Shown here: positions 53,251 to 61,823 of the stretch, piece by piece | How the letters are laid out: each line of letters begins with the position of its first letter | Numbering within the stretch: position 1 is the stretch's first letter | Source of the DNA: Streptomyces canus | Lineage (GTDB): Bacteria; Actinomycetota; Actinomycetes; Streptomycetales; Streptomycetaceae | NCBI RefSeq assembly: GCF_001514145.1 | Contig: NZ_KQ948656.1 | Coordinates: 248,001-312,000 of the forward strand | Length of the DNA: 64,000 bases | Direction of reading: 5' to 3' | The notes under the pieces: generated by a model | What the model saw: only the letters and a program-made list of their open reading frames with translations | Databases searched by the model: none | Told to the model about the DNA's origin: nothing | Made by a program: the position numbers and the translations under genes

Positions 53251-53277
53251 TGTCACAGATCCGTGTGGAGCCCGGTC
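53251..53277 (+). promoter_or_regulatory. Repeated TGTCACA-N16-GGTC promoter
   Basis: TGTCACA 53251-53257, 16 nt, GGTC 53274-53277, 65 bp upstream of the cupin start. Only 16 bp separate its -35 from that of the divergent copy. Confidence 0.82.
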
Positions 53278-53342
53278 ATCACTGGAGAGGCCATGGCAGC
53301 CATGGCTCAGTGAATCCAGGTGGATCCGAGGGAGGCCGACAC

Positions 53343-53786
53343 ATGTCGGACAAGGACTCAGCGCAGGAGACCGGAGTGCGGGCCAAGTCGGAAGGATGGA
53401 AGACGGCGGCGACGATGCTGCAGGACACCGATCCGCTCACGGTGGCAGAAGGCGCGTCGGCGATGACCATCTTCGTCGAGTGGGAGCCCGGAGACCCGGG
53501 AACCCCGCCCCACCGCCACCCAGGACCGGCGTTCGGCTACGTCCTCGAGGGCGCCGTCCGCTTCGAGCTCGAGGGTGAGCCCGAGCGGGTGATCGAGGCG
53601 GGCGGGACGTTCTGGGAACCGGGTGGCGACGCGATCCACTACCAGGACGGCAACGCGCTGTCCGACGCGCGCACCCGGTTCGTCGTGACCATGCTGTGCG
53701 CGCCGGGCAAGCCCATGGTGCAACTGGTCGAGGAGGAGGAACTGGCCCAGCGGGCCCACCTCCGCGCCCCACGGCCCACCGACTGA
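53343..53786 (+). CDS. Cupin-domain protein
   Basis: 147 residues. GTPPHRHPGPAFGYVLEGAV is cupin motif 1 (two His plus the later Glu region) and AGGTFWEPGGDAIHYQDGNA motif 2. The C-terminal tail (APGKPMVQLVEEEELAQRAH, LRAPRPTD) is the part that recurs as a scar at 6343-6500. ATG 53343 has GGAGG-like sequence (GGGAGG) upstream. Likely a small metal-binding enzyme or sensor, function unknown. A membrane protein gene follows after 61 bp on the same strand. Confidence 0.9.
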   Translation: MSDKDSAQETGVRAKSEGWKTAATMLQDTDPLTVAEGASAMTIFVEWEPGDPGTPPHRHPGPAFGYVLEGAVRFELEGEPERVIEAGGTFWEPGGDAIHYQDGNALSDARTRFVVTMLCAPGKPMVQLVEEEELAQRAHLRAPRPTD

Positions 53787-53847
53787 CCGCCCCGTACGCG
53801 GCGGTTGTGAAGGGACCCGTCCGCTTCGTGGGAGGGCGTGGTGCGGC

Positions 53848-54408
53848 ATGAGCGCCACTGATGTCGTGCACGGCATGCTGACGGCCCTGTTCGCGGCCGC
53901 GGCCGTTCACACGTTGCGGCGGGCCGTGCTGACACGAGGCTCCGGATGGCGCGGCCTGGGCGACAGTCTCCTGCACACCGCCATGGCTTCGGCCATGGCG
54001 GTGATGCCGTGGCACCAGATCGACGACGGGCCGCCACCGGGACGGACGACCTTCTTCTTCGCCGCCGCGGCGCTGTGGTTCCCGCTGACCGCGGTCCTCA
54101 GCCTCCGTGGCCCCAGACTGGCCGGCCTCGTACACAGGTCGCCCCACGCGGTCGGCATGGTCGCCATGGCATGGATGCCGGTGCGGCACGGCAGCGTCAC
54201 GGACGCGCACACCGGCGACCTGGTCACGGGCGCACTGACACTCTGTCTGCTGGCCTACGCTCTCCGGTCGCTGACCCGGGACATGCCCACGCTGGTCGGG
54301 GCTCCGGGCAGCGTGGGCATGTCCACCGACCTCGGCGGGCCCTGCGACCGCTTCTGGCAAGGATCGACGGCCCTGGGCACTGCCGTCATGCTGCTCAGCC
54401 CCCACTGA
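53848..54408 (+). CDS. Predicted membrane protein, DUF5134-like
   Basis: 186 residues with about five hydrophobic helices (MLTALFAAAAVHTLRRAVL, LLHTAMASAMAVMPWHQID, TFFFAAAALWFPLTAVLSL, HAVGMVAMAWMPVRHG, LVTGALTLCLLAYALRSL). A His- and Met-rich pattern along the helices (HTAMASAMAVMPWH, HAVGMVAMAWM) resembles the DUF5134 family, possibly metal-related. It probably shares the cupin transcript. The family call rests on pattern only. Confidence 0.65.
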   Translation: MSATDVVHGMLTALFAAAAVHTLRRAVLTRGSGWRGLGDSLLHTAMASAMAVMPWHQIDDGPPPGRTTFFFAAAALWFPLTAVLSLRGPRLAGLVHRSPHAVGMVAMAWMPVRHGSVTDAHTGDLVTGALTLCLLAYALRSLTRDMPTLVGAPGSVGMSTDLGGPCDRFWQGSTALGTAVMLLSPH

Positions 54409-54477
54409 CACCGGGCTCCGGACAGTGCCCGGTGCTGGTGACCAACGGTGTCACACATCCTGTGAGAAAGGTGGATC

Positions 54478-55404
54478 ATGAGGGGAAACCCCACCACGGT
54501 GGGTCTGCACACCCTTCCCCGTCCCGTGGCCGTGGTGGTGGGCGCCGGTGGTGTGCTCGGAGCGGCGCACATCGGTGTCGGGTATGCGCTGGAGCACCAC
54601 GGATTCGCCCCAGACATGATCATCGGTACCTCGGTGGGTGCCCTCAACGGGGCGATAGCGGCTGCCCACCCCCACAGAGCCGCGCCGTGGCTGGACCACG
54701 TGTGGACCCAATTGCGTCGCCGTGACGTGTATCCGCTCGGCTACCTGTCCTCGCGGAGCAGCGTCTTCACCGATCGCGGTCTGCGCCGGCTGATCGCCCG
54801 GGCCGGGCTGCCCGCGCGGATCGAGGAACTGGCGGTCCCGTTCACCGCGGTGGCCACGGACCTGGTCACCGGTGCTCCGGTGCTGCTCGACCGCGGGGAT
54901 CTCGAGTCCGCACTGCTGGCCAGCGCAGCCATTCCCGGGATGCTGCCCCCGGTGGATCGTGCGGGGCGGACCCTCGTCGACGGCGGGCTGATCGCCTATG
55001 TCCCGGTACTGGCGGCCCTGCAGGCCGGGGCGGCCAGTGTGGTGGTCGTGGCAACCGGCCCGGAGAGCTCGCCGTTGCGCCCAATGATTCCGCGTCGACG
55101 TGCCAGTGCGATCGCCGCCAGGGCCGGGCTGCTGCTGTTGCACCACCAGATCGAGCGTGACCTGCGCGAGGTCTCCCAGCACATCCCGACCGTCGTGCTG
55201 CCGACCGGCATCGAAGCCTGGCCCGCACCGTGGGACTTCGGACAGTCCCAGCGGCTGATCACTACAGCGTGCCTCGCAGCCGAGCGCTTTCTGAACGGTC
55301 TGCGCATCAGCGGGCCGGGGCTGTACCGGGTCGACGACTCCTCGGCGGCAGCGGAAGGCCCGGACGAGACAACCATTTCTTCCACAGCGGAGGTCGGCCT
55401 GTGA
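54478..55404 (+). CDS. Patatin-like phospholipase (RssA-like)
   Basis: 308 residues. VVVGAGGVLGAAHIGVGYAL is the glycine-rich oxyanion loop, IIGTSVGALNGAIAAAHPHR the GxSxG nucleophile, and VDGGLIAYVPVLAALQAGAA the D-G-G catalytic Asp, forming a Ser-Asp dyad. Patatins release fatty acids from phospholipids or related esters. ATG 54478 follows GAAAGG. The stop overlaps the start of the glycosyltransferase (GTGA), so this is the first gene of a coupled four-gene operon. A TGTCACA lies just upstream (54448) but lacks a -10 at the usual spacing. Confidence 0.9.
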   Translation: MRGNPTTVGLHTLPRPVAVVVGAGGVLGAAHIGVGYALEHHGFAPDMIIGTSVGALNGAIAAAHPHRAAPWLDHVWTQLRRRDVYPLGYLSSRSSVFTDRGLRRLIARAGLPARIEELAVPFTAVATDLVTGAPVLLDRGDLESALLASAAIPGMLPPVDRAGRTLVDGGLIAYVPVLAALQAGAASVVVVATGPESSPLRPMIPRRRASAIAARAGLLLLHHQIERDLREVSQHIPTVVLPTGIEAWPAPWDFGQSQRLITTACLAAERFLNGLRISGPGLYRVDDSSAAAEGPDETTISSTAEVGL

Positions 55405-56627
55405 GCACCATCGCGTTCCTCAGCATCGGCATGCACGGCCACGTCAACCCGACGCTGCCGGTCGTGGCCGAACTCGTTCGGCGCGGCCACACCGTCACGT
55501 ACCACACCTCGCCCGCGTTCCGTGAGGAGATCGAGGCGACCGGCGCGAGCGTGCACCTGTACCCCGGGGGCGACCAGCCCTTCCCGGACCCGCCGACACC
55601 GCTCACGTGGATGGAGTCACTCGCGAGCACCGCCGTTCACATCCTGCCCGCCGTGCTCACCGACCTGAGCAGCAACCGACCCGACCTGATCGTCCACGAC
55701 AGCGCCTGTCTGTGGGGCGCGGTGGCCGCCCGCGAACTCGGGGTACCCGCAGCCTCCTCGTTCACCACGTTCGCCCTCAACCGGCGTGTCCCCAGCCCCA
55801 CCCGTGGCTCCTTGGACCTGCTGACCGCGGCGACGGCTCAACCCCGCAGTGTCCAGGGCTACCTGCGATCCCGCTGGGCACTGCACCGCCGTTTCGACGC
55901 GCGTGGGCTGCCCCTGCTCGACCTGGCGAACATCCGCCAGCCGCTCAACCTGGTCTACACCTCACGGGCGTTCCAGCCTGCCGTCGAGGACTTCGACCAG
56001 TCCTACCGGTTCGTCGGCCCGAGCATCGGCGCCCGACCGGCCGACCCGTCGTTCCCGACCGACCGGCTGCGGGACCCGGTGCTGTTCGCCTCGCTGGGCA
56101 CGGTGTTCAACGCCGACCCCCAGTTGCTGCGCAGCCTGGCCACCGAGCTCGCCCCGCTGGGCGGCACCGTGATCGTCTCCACCGGGCAGACCGACCCCGA
56201 GGCGCTGGGGCCGTTGCCGGACAACGTGCTCGCCCGCCGCTTCGTGCCGCAACTGGAGGTGCTGGCCCGCGCGGCGCTGTTCGTCACCCACGGCGGGATG
56301 AACAGCGTCAACGAGGCCATGTACACCGGGGTTCCCCTGCTGGTGGTCCCCCAGGGTGCCGATCAGCCGATGGTGGCCCGACGCGTCGTCGAGCTCGGCG
56401 CCGGCTTGTCGATCCGTACCCAGGACGTCACAAGGGGCTCGGTGCACGTCCTCGCCCAGCAGCTGCTCCACGACCCCCGGTTCCGAGCAGCCGCGCGCAC
56501 CCTGCGGGTCGCCCAGCGCGAAGCGGGGGGATATCGGCGCGCCGCCGACGAACTCGAGCGGTACCTGCACGCGGCCGGCTCGGCCGGTCAGTCGTCTCCG
56601 CCGGTCCGGCACAGCGAGGCCGAGTGA
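55401..56627 (+). CDS. Family-1 glycosyltransferase (MGT/macrolide type)
   Basis: 408 residues, GT-B fold. The N-terminal acceptor domain starts IAFLSIGMHGHVNPTLPVVA with a catalytic His. The C-terminal donor domain has FASLGTVFNADPQLLRSLA, then FVPQLEVLARAALFVTHGGM, NSVNEAMYTGVPLLVVPQGA and DQPMVARRV, the UGT-like sugar-nucleotide site. Such enzymes glycosylate macrolides, sterols, carotenoids or lipids. GTG 55401 overlaps the patatin stop. With a lipase-like and a hydrolase-like protein in the same operon, the acceptor may be a lipid; this is inference. Confidence 0.92.
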   Translation: MSTIAFLSIGMHGHVNPTLPVVAELVRRGHTVTYHTSPAFREEIEATGASVHLYPGGDQPFPDPPTPLTWMESLASTAVHILPAVLTDLSSNRPDLIVHDSACLWGAVAARELGVPAASSFTTFALNRRVPSPTRGSLDLLTAATAQPRSVQGYLRSRWALHRRFDARGLPLLDLANIRQPLNLVYTSRAFQPAVEDFDQSYRFVGPSIGARPADPSFPTDRLRDPVLFASLGTVFNADPQLLRSLATELAPLGGTVIVSTGQTDPEALGPLPDNVLARRFVPQLEVLARAALFVTHGGMNSVNEAMYTGVPLLVVPQGADQPMVARRVVELGAGLSIRTQDVTRGSVHVLAQQLLHDPRFRAAARTLRVAQREAGGYRRAADELERYLHAAGSAGQSSPPVRHSEAE

Positions 56628-57115
56628 TGTCCCCCGCCGTCGTTGTCCTGCTGGCGTTCGCCGGGGTGTCGGAGGCCGCCGGGCGCATCCTGCCTCTCGT
56701 AGCGCGCCGACCTGGTATGCCGCGGACTCTCATGGCCGCCTTGCTGCTGCCCGCCGGCCTCGTCGAGGGTGTGATGTTCGCCCTGTGGCCGCTGACCGCG
56801 TGGACCATGGCCGAGTTGGTGGTGTCCTCTCCATCGCCAGGAACCGGCCTGGAATGGACACCAGGCGTGGTCGCCCCACTGGTGCTCGCCGGCGTCCTCG
56901 CCTTCCCGTTGCTCGGACCTCTGCTCCACCTGGTGCTCTTCGTGGGGGTGGGGGCCGGTCTGGTCGGCCCGCTCGCCGCGGCAAGCGGGCTGGGCTGGTG
57001 GAGCGCCGCCGGTTGCGTCGCCGTCGCCGGGGCCGGGCTCGCTCTCGCAGTGGAGACCGTCCGGCATCTCGTCGTGAGGATCAGCGGGACCGGAGCACAG
57101 GAGCCGATCGCATGA
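56627..57115 (+). CDS. Small membrane protein in the glycosyltransferase operon
   Basis: 162 residues with four or five hydrophobic helices (AVVVLLAFAGVSEAAGRIL, LMAALLLPAGLVEGVMFALW, PLVLAGVLAFPLLGPLLHLV, SAAGCVAVAGAGLALAVET). Family not recognised. ATG 56627 overlaps the glycosyltransferase stop by one base (TGATG), and its own stop overlaps the next gene. Tight coupling suggests it anchors or exports the product of the operon. Confidence 0.75.
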   Translation: MSPAVVVLLAFAGVSEAAGRILPLVARRPGMPRTLMAALLLPAGLVEGVMFALWPLTAWTMAELVVSSPSPGTGLEWTPGVVAPLVLAGVLAFPLLGPLLHLVLFVGVGAGLVGPLAAASGLGWWSAAGCVAVAGAGLALAVETVRHLVVRISGTGAQEPIA

Positions 57116-58050
57116 ACGATTTCTTGTTCTGGGCCTGCGTGGTCGGGCCTGCTCTGCTGGCCGAAGCCCTGCTGGCCCGCTACGAGGTTCTGGCCTACGG
57201 CGCCGGCTGGCGAGTACCTGCCACCGAGCTCCCGGAAGGCGTCCCCTACGCCCGGGGTGCGACCTCTGACAGGCCCCCGGGTGCCTACCTGGTCTACCTC
57301 GACGGCATCGGCAAACGCCGCGTCCGTGACAGCCGGGACGGCGGCCAGCTGGTCGAGGCCCTGATCGCCGGAGCGCCGGAGCTGCGAGTGCTGGGACAGA
57401 TACAACCCTATTCACCACTGGCCGACCCGCTCGCCGACCGGCCGGTGTGGGCGTGGCTGCGCCGCCGCATCGGGCTGCTGCTGTTCCTCCACAACGTCAT
57501 GCAGACCTTCGTCGCCGCCGACCACCGCTACCGGCCCCTGTACAACCGGGCCGTTGGCTCCCAGATCGCCACTCAGCTCCGGTTCGCCGGCTACCAGCCC
57601 GACAGCGGTATGCCCGTGGTTCTGCTCAGCTACAGCGGCGGCGCCCAGGTCACCACCGGCGCGGTCGACGAGCTGTACACACGGCTACGCTGCCCGCTCC
57701 TCCTGATCACGCTCGGCGGGTTCCACAACGGATCCAACGACCTCACCCATGCCGAGCACCTGCATCAACTCACCAGCACGAACGACCGAATTGAGCAGAT
57801 CGGCACCTGGATCTTCCCCCAGCGCTGGCGGCTCTTCCGTCGTAGCGGATGGAACCGGGCCGTTCGTGCCGGGAAGATCACCGTGCATCGACTCGACCCG
57901 GCCACTCACTTCGGTACTCAGAGCTACATCAGCCCAACGGCTCAGCTGCCCGATGGCCGCAGCCACCTCGACCACACCGCCGACACGGTGATCGCGATCA
58001 TCCGCGCCCACCACAGCACGACCGTCGCCCGAGGCGACCCGTTGCCATGA
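57112..58050 (+). CDS. Probable alpha/beta-hydrolase-like protein, unassigned
   Basis: 312 residues. It has an N-terminal hydrophobic segment (FLFWACVVGPALLAEALLA) that could anchor it to the membrane, then YLVYLDGIGKRRVRD. VVLLSYSGGAQVTTGAVDEL resembles a hydrolase nucleophile elbow (Ser in SYSGG). The late His residues in DPATHFGTQSYISP and GRSHLDHTADT could complete a triad. I cannot name the family. ATG 57112 overlaps the preceding stop (ATGA). It is the last gene of the coupled operon and is followed by a terminator. Confidence 0.75.
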   Translation: MNDFLFWACVVGPALLAEALLARYEVLAYGAGWRVPATELPEGVPYARGATSDRPPGAYLVYLDGIGKRRVRDSRDGGQLVEALIAGAPELRVLGQIQPYSPLADPLADRPVWAWLRRRIGLLLFLHNVMQTFVAADHRYRPLYNRAVGSQIATQLRFAGYQPDSGMPVVLLSYSGGAQVTTGAVDELYTRLRCPLLLITLGGFHNGSNDLTHAEHLHQLTSTNDRIEQIGTWIFPQRWRLFRRSGWNRAVRAGKITVHRLDPATHFGTQSYISPTAQLPDGRSHLDHTADTVIAIIRAHHSTTVARGDPLP

Positions 58051-58084
58051 GGGCCCCGACCAGGGCACCACGGTGCCGGGGCCC
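58051..58084 (+). terminator. Extended stem-loop ending the glycosyltransferase operon
   Basis: Outer stem GGGCCCCG (58051-58058) with CGGGGCCC (58077-58084) and inner stem GGCACC/GGTGCC (58064-58069, 58072-58077), starting right after the stop codon. Confidence 0.7.
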
Positions 58085-58479
58085 AAAGGGCTGCTCAGGC
58101 CCGGCAATTCCCAGTACGGCCCGACGTCCCCGAATACAACAGCACGCCCCGTCCGGCCGGGCCTCCAGAGCCGCATCGCAGCGCGCCTGACGCTCCATCA
58201 GGAGGCCTCGATGAGGCAAAGGACAGTGGGATCGCAGGCCACTGGACCCAACACGGTCGGCTCGGCCCGCGGTGAGCCCGCACGGCCAGCCAATCCGTGC
58301 CGCGACCGCAGAGGGCCACAACCTGACCAGTGCCTCCAGCGGGGCGCCGCGGACTTTGCAGAGCGCAGGTGGGTATTGGGCCCCGCCTTCGAGGAATCGG
58401 CGCAGGACGCGCGGCCGGCACGCCCGCGCCGAGCAGTCGGCCGAAAGGCCGCGGCACCCACGCCGCGCGGCGCGACCGC
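58085..58479. other. Intergenic, no gene identified
   Basis: About 395 bases between the operon terminator and the MarR gene (convergent). Open frames occur on both strands but none has a ribosome site, motif or recognisable domain. Confidence 0.4.
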
Positions 58480-58920
58480 TCACACGAGGCGTCGGGAGGC
58501 CCTCTGGAGCAATGCCCTCAGCAGGGCCGTCTCCTCCGCACCGAGAGCGGACACGATGCCCTCCTGCTCCTGTTCGACCGCCGCCGTCCAGCGGGTCAGC
58601 GCCTCGTTGCCCCGCTCGGACGCGAAGACCAGCACGCGCCGCCGGTCCTGGTCGTCGACCCGGCGCAGGACGAGGTTCAGGGAGACCATGCGGTCGACGA
58701 CCTTGGTCAGGGTGGGCGCGGACAGCAGCGCGAACTCGGCGATCTCAGTCATGGCATGGCCTTCGCCGTCGCCCAGGAAAGACAGCACCCGCCACTCCTC
58801 GAGCGTGCCGCTCTCGGCCTTCAGCGCCTCACCGAGCCGTAGGACGACGCTGCGCTCGACGAGGGTGAGCGCTCGCGCGAGGTCGAGATCGGCTACGGCC
58901 GCCGGGGTGGTCGTGGTCAT
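58480..58920 (-). CDS. MarR-family transcriptional regulator
   Basis: 146 residues. Winged-helix core EWRVLSFLGDGEGHAMTEIA, LLSAPTLTKVVDRMVSLNL (recognition helix) and wing RRVDDQDRRRVLVFASERG. ATG 58920 follows GGCAGGG. It diverges from the formamidase cluster (59030 onward) with a 109-bp gap, so it probably controls that cluster and itself. The ligand could be an amide or its product; this is inference from position. Confidence 0.9.
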   Translation of the reverse strand: MTTTTPAAVADLDLARALTLVERSVVLRLGEALKAESGTLEEWRVLSFLGDGEGHAMTEIAEFALLSAPTLTKVVDRMVSLNLVLRRVDDQDRRRVLVFASERGNEALTRWTAAVEQEQEGIVSALGAEETALLRALLQRASRRLV

Positions 58921-59029
58921 CGCCCTGCCAGAGTCGTCGTGATCTACGGGTGGAGTGATTCCACGATACAGTCCTTTCCTTATCGCTGTGAAATATTCTC
59001 GTAGCAAGCAATGGCTAGGGTGAGCGCCT

Positions 59030-60127
59030 ATGATCGAGAAGGCGTCTGTCCGGCTCGGCGCCCCGGCGAACCGGGCCCGTGACGCACTGGATGTCGCCCT
59101 GGTGATACCGCTCCAGGGCCCGGCCGGCATCTTCGGCCCCTCCTGCGAGTGCTGCGCCCAGCTCGCGGCCGAGGAGGTCAACGCCGCATCGGGCGTACTG
59201 GGCAGGGAGGTTCGCCTGGTGCTCGTCGACGGCGGTGCGCCGCCCGAGCAGGTGGCCACGGAGGTCGACGCCCTGATCTCCGGAGGCGTCGTCGACGCGG
59301 TGGCCGGCTGGCACATCTCCGCCGTCCGCGAGGTCGTCGCCCCACGCATCGACGGCCGGGTGCCCTACGTCTACACGGCACTGTACGAGGGCGGCGAGCG
59401 CTCCCCGGGCGTCTTTCTCACCGGTGAGACCCCGAACCGTCAACTGCGGCCCGCGCTGCGGTGGTTCGCGAGCGAACTGGACATCCGCCGCTGGACGATC
59501 GTCGGCGACGACTACGTCTGGCCCCGCTCGTCGGCCCGTGCCGCCCACCGCTATCTGCGCGAACTGGGCGGCGAGGTCTGTGACGAGATGTACGTGCCGC
59601 TGGGCACCCAGGACTTCGGGCCCGTCCTCGCGCGAGTCGCGGCAAGCGGCTGCGAGGCCGTGCTGATGCTGCTGATCGGGCAGGACGCCGTCCTCTTCAA
59701 CCGCGCCTTCACCGCGGCCGGGCTGGACCGCGACCTCATCCGGTTCAGTTCCCTGATCGAGGAGAACGTCCTGCTGGCCACCGGCCCGGAGAACACCCGG
59801 GGCCTGATGACCTCGGCCGGCTACTTCGAGGACCTGCCGACCGCGTCCGGGCTCGACTTCGCCGCCGCCTACTTCCGCCGGTTCGGCCCCGGCGCACCGG
59901 TGCTCAACAGCCTCGGCGAGTCGTGCTACGAGGGCGTGCGCATGCTCACCGAACTCCTGCGCCGGGCGGGCGACACGGATGTGCGGCGCATCCAGGCGAC
60001 CGCCGAGGGGCTGGAGTACGAGAGCCCCCGCGGCACGGTCCAGATCCGTGACCGCCACCTCGAGCAGCGGGTTTTCCTCGCGGCGGCCGACGGGCTGCGG
60101 TGGGACGTGCTGCAGCAGCTTCCCTGA
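59030..60127 (+). CDS. AmiC/urea-type substrate-binding protein, likely amide sensor
   Basis: 365 residues of the type I periplasmic-binding fold: VALVIPLQGPAGIFGPSCEC, AAEEVNAASGVLGREVRLVL, and RRWTIVGDDYVWPRSSARAA; the last resembles the branched-chain-amino-acid/amide-binding group (FmdD, AmiC). There is no signal peptide or lipobox, so it should be cytoplasmic. In Pseudomonas AmiC plays a sensing role in the cytoplasm, controlling amidase expression. ATG 59030. It lies first in the operon with the FmdB, formamidase, hydrolase and membrane-protein genes. Confidence 0.85.
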   Translation: MIEKASVRLGAPANRARDALDVALVIPLQGPAGIFGPSCECCAQLAAEEVNAASGVLGREVRLVLVDGGAPPEQVATEVDALISGGVVDAVAGWHISAVREVVAPRIDGRVPYVYTALYEGGERSPGVFLTGETPNRQLRPALRWFASELDIRRWTIVGDDYVWPRSSARAAHRYLRELGGEVCDEMYVPLGTQDFGPVLARVAASGCEAVLMLLIGQDAVLFNRAFTAAGLDRDLIRFSSLIEENVLLATGPENTRGLMTSAGYFEDLPTASGLDFAAAYFRRFGPGAPVLNSLGESCYEGVRMLTELLRRAGDTDVRRIQATAEGLEYESPRGTVQIRDRHLEQRVFLAAADGLRWDVLQQLP

Positions 60128-60231
60128 CCCGCGGGGAGTTCTTTTTTACCTGTGCGCAACACGCGACCCCCTTGCCCAATTACTTCGGCTGGAAATACTT
60201 TTTTCTCGAAGCTTTTGGAGGTTGATAGCCC

Positions 60232-60513
60232 ATGGCCATGTATCAGTACCGCTGTGCGGGCTGCGGCCCCTTCGACGTGGCCCGGCCGATCGGCCGGGCT
60301 CTCGCCGAGGAGCCGTGCGAGAACTGCGCAGGCCCGTCCCGCCGGGTCTTCACCGCCCCGCTGCTCGCCCGCACCTCCGCCCCCCTGGCCCGTGCCCTGC
60401 ACGCACAGGAGGCCAGCGCCCATGAGCCGCGGGTCGTCACCGCCGCACCCCCGGCCCGCCGCCGGCCGACCCCTTCGGCCGATCCCCGTCAGGCCGGGCT
60501 CCCCAAACCCTGA
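60232..60513 (+). CDS. fmdB: FmdB-family zinc-ribbon protein
   Basis: 93 residues. The N-terminus MYQYRCAGCGPFDVARPIGR with EEPCENCAGPSRRVFTAPLL provides two CxxC pairs for a zinc ribbon, as in FmdB, the putative regulatory protein of formamidase operons. The C-terminal half is Pro/Ala/Arg-rich and probably disordered. ATG 60232 (or 60238) follows GGAGG at about 10 nt. Its place directly before the formamidase gene supports the name. Confidence 0.88.
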   Translation: MAMYQYRCAGCGPFDVARPIGRALAEEPCENCAGPSRRVFTAPLLARTSAPLARALHAQEASAHEPRVVTAAPPARRRPTPSADPRQAGLPKP

Positions 60514-60555
60514 TCCCCACACGCACCGCGCAGTACCGGATTACGGAGGCAGTCC

Positions 60556-61803
60556 ATGCCCGAAGTCGTCTTCAGCGTCGACCAGGCCCTGTCCATGCGT
60601 GACCAGAAAGTGCCCGGCCACAACCGCTGGCACCCCGACATCCCGCCCGCCGTCACGGTGCGGCCCGGCTCGGAGTTCCGTATCGAGTGCCGGGACTGGA
60701 CCGACAACCAGATCGGGAACAACGACTCCGCCAACGACGTCCGCGACGTCGACCTCACCCACGCGCACATGCTCAGCGGCCCCATCGCCGTAGAGGGCGC
60801 CGAACCCGGTGACCTGCTCGTCGTGGACATCCTCGACCTGGGCCCCGTGCCGCAGGCGGAGGGCGAGGGCTCGGGTCAGGGCTGGGGCTACACCGGCGTC
60901 TTCGCCCGCGACAACGGCGGCGGATTCCTCACCGACCACTTCCCCGACTCCTACAAGGCCGTCTGGGACTTCCACGGCCAGCAGGCCACCTCACGCCACA
61001 TTCCCGGCGTCCGCTACACCGGGATCACCCATCCCGGCCTCTTCGGCACCGCGCCCTCAGCCGAACTGCTGGCCCGCTGGAACGCCCGCGAGCAGGCCCT
61101 CATCGACACCGACCCGCACCGGGTGCCGGCCCTCGCGCTGCCACCCCTCGCCGACAACGCCCTGGCCGGAACGGCGAGCGACGACGTCGGCAGGCGGATC
61201 GCCGCCGAGGGCGCCCGCACTGTCCCGGCCCGGGAGAACGGCGGCAACCACGACATCAAGAACTTCACCCGCGGCTCCCGGGTCTTCTACCCCGTCCTCG
61301 TCCCCGGCGCCCTGCTCTCCGGCGGCGACCTGCACTTCAGCCAGGGCGACGGCGAGATCACCTTCTGCGGCGCCATCGAGATGGGCGGCTTCATCGACCT
61401 GCACGTCGACCTCATCAAGGGCGGCATGGAGAAGTACGGCGTCACGACCAACCCGATCTTCATGCCCGGCAACGTCGCGCCGCAGTACACCGAGTTCATC
61501 TCGTTCGTCGGCATCTCCGTCGACCACGAGACCGACACCAACCACTACCTCGACGCGACCATGGCGTACCGCAACGCCTGCCTCAACGCCGTCGAGTACC
61601 TGAAGACCTTCGGCTACAGCGGTGAACAGGCCTACCTGCTGCTCGGCTCCGCCCCGATCGAGGGCCGCCTCAGCGGCGTCGTGGACATCCCGAACGCGTG
61701 CAGCACCCTCTACCTCCCCACGGCAATCTTCGACTTCGACATCCGGCCGACGGCCGAGGGCCCGCGAAAGGCCGACCGCGGCCAGTGCGCCGTCACTTCC
61801 TGA
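60556..61803 (+). CDS. fmdA: Formamidase/acetamidase
   Basis: 415 residues, the usual FmdA length. GHNRWHPDIPPAVTVRPGSE near the start, the DxxDL-rich stretch VEGAEPGDLLVVDILDLGPV, HPGLFGTAPSAELLARWNAR, GGNHDIKNFTRGSRVFYPVL and LHFSQGDGEITFCGAIEMGG are highly characteristic of the FmdA_AmdA family. It hydrolyses formamide (or acetamide) to ammonia and formate (acetate). ATG 60556 has GGAGG upstream. It shares its operon with an amide-binding sensor and a metal-ribbon protein, which fits nitrogen scavenging. Confidence 0.95.
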   Translation: MPEVVFSVDQALSMRDQKVPGHNRWHPDIPPAVTVRPGSEFRIECRDWTDNQIGNNDSANDVRDVDLTHAHMLSGPIAVEGAEPGDLLVVDILDLGPVPQAEGEGSGQGWGYTGVFARDNGGGFLTDHFPDSYKAVWDFHGQQATSRHIPGVRYTGITHPGLFGTAPSAELLARWNAREQALIDTDPHRVPALALPPLADNALAGTASDDVGRRIAAEGARTVPARENGGNHDIKNFTRGSRVFYPVLVPGALLSGGDLHFSQGDGEITFCGAIEMGGFIDLHVDLIKGGMEKYGVTTNPIFMPGNVAPQYTEFISFVGISVDHETDTNHYLDATMAYRNACLNAVEYLKTFGYSGEQAYLLLGSAPIEGRLSGVVDIPNACSTLYLPTAIFDFDIRPTAEGPRKADRGQCAVTS

Positions 61804-61823
61804 ACGTCTCGAAAGGCAGCCCC

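Noticed and set aside
54440..54478. TGTCACA just before the patatin gene
   Set aside because: No GTC at the 16-nt spacing, and the element would overlap the ribosome-binding region.
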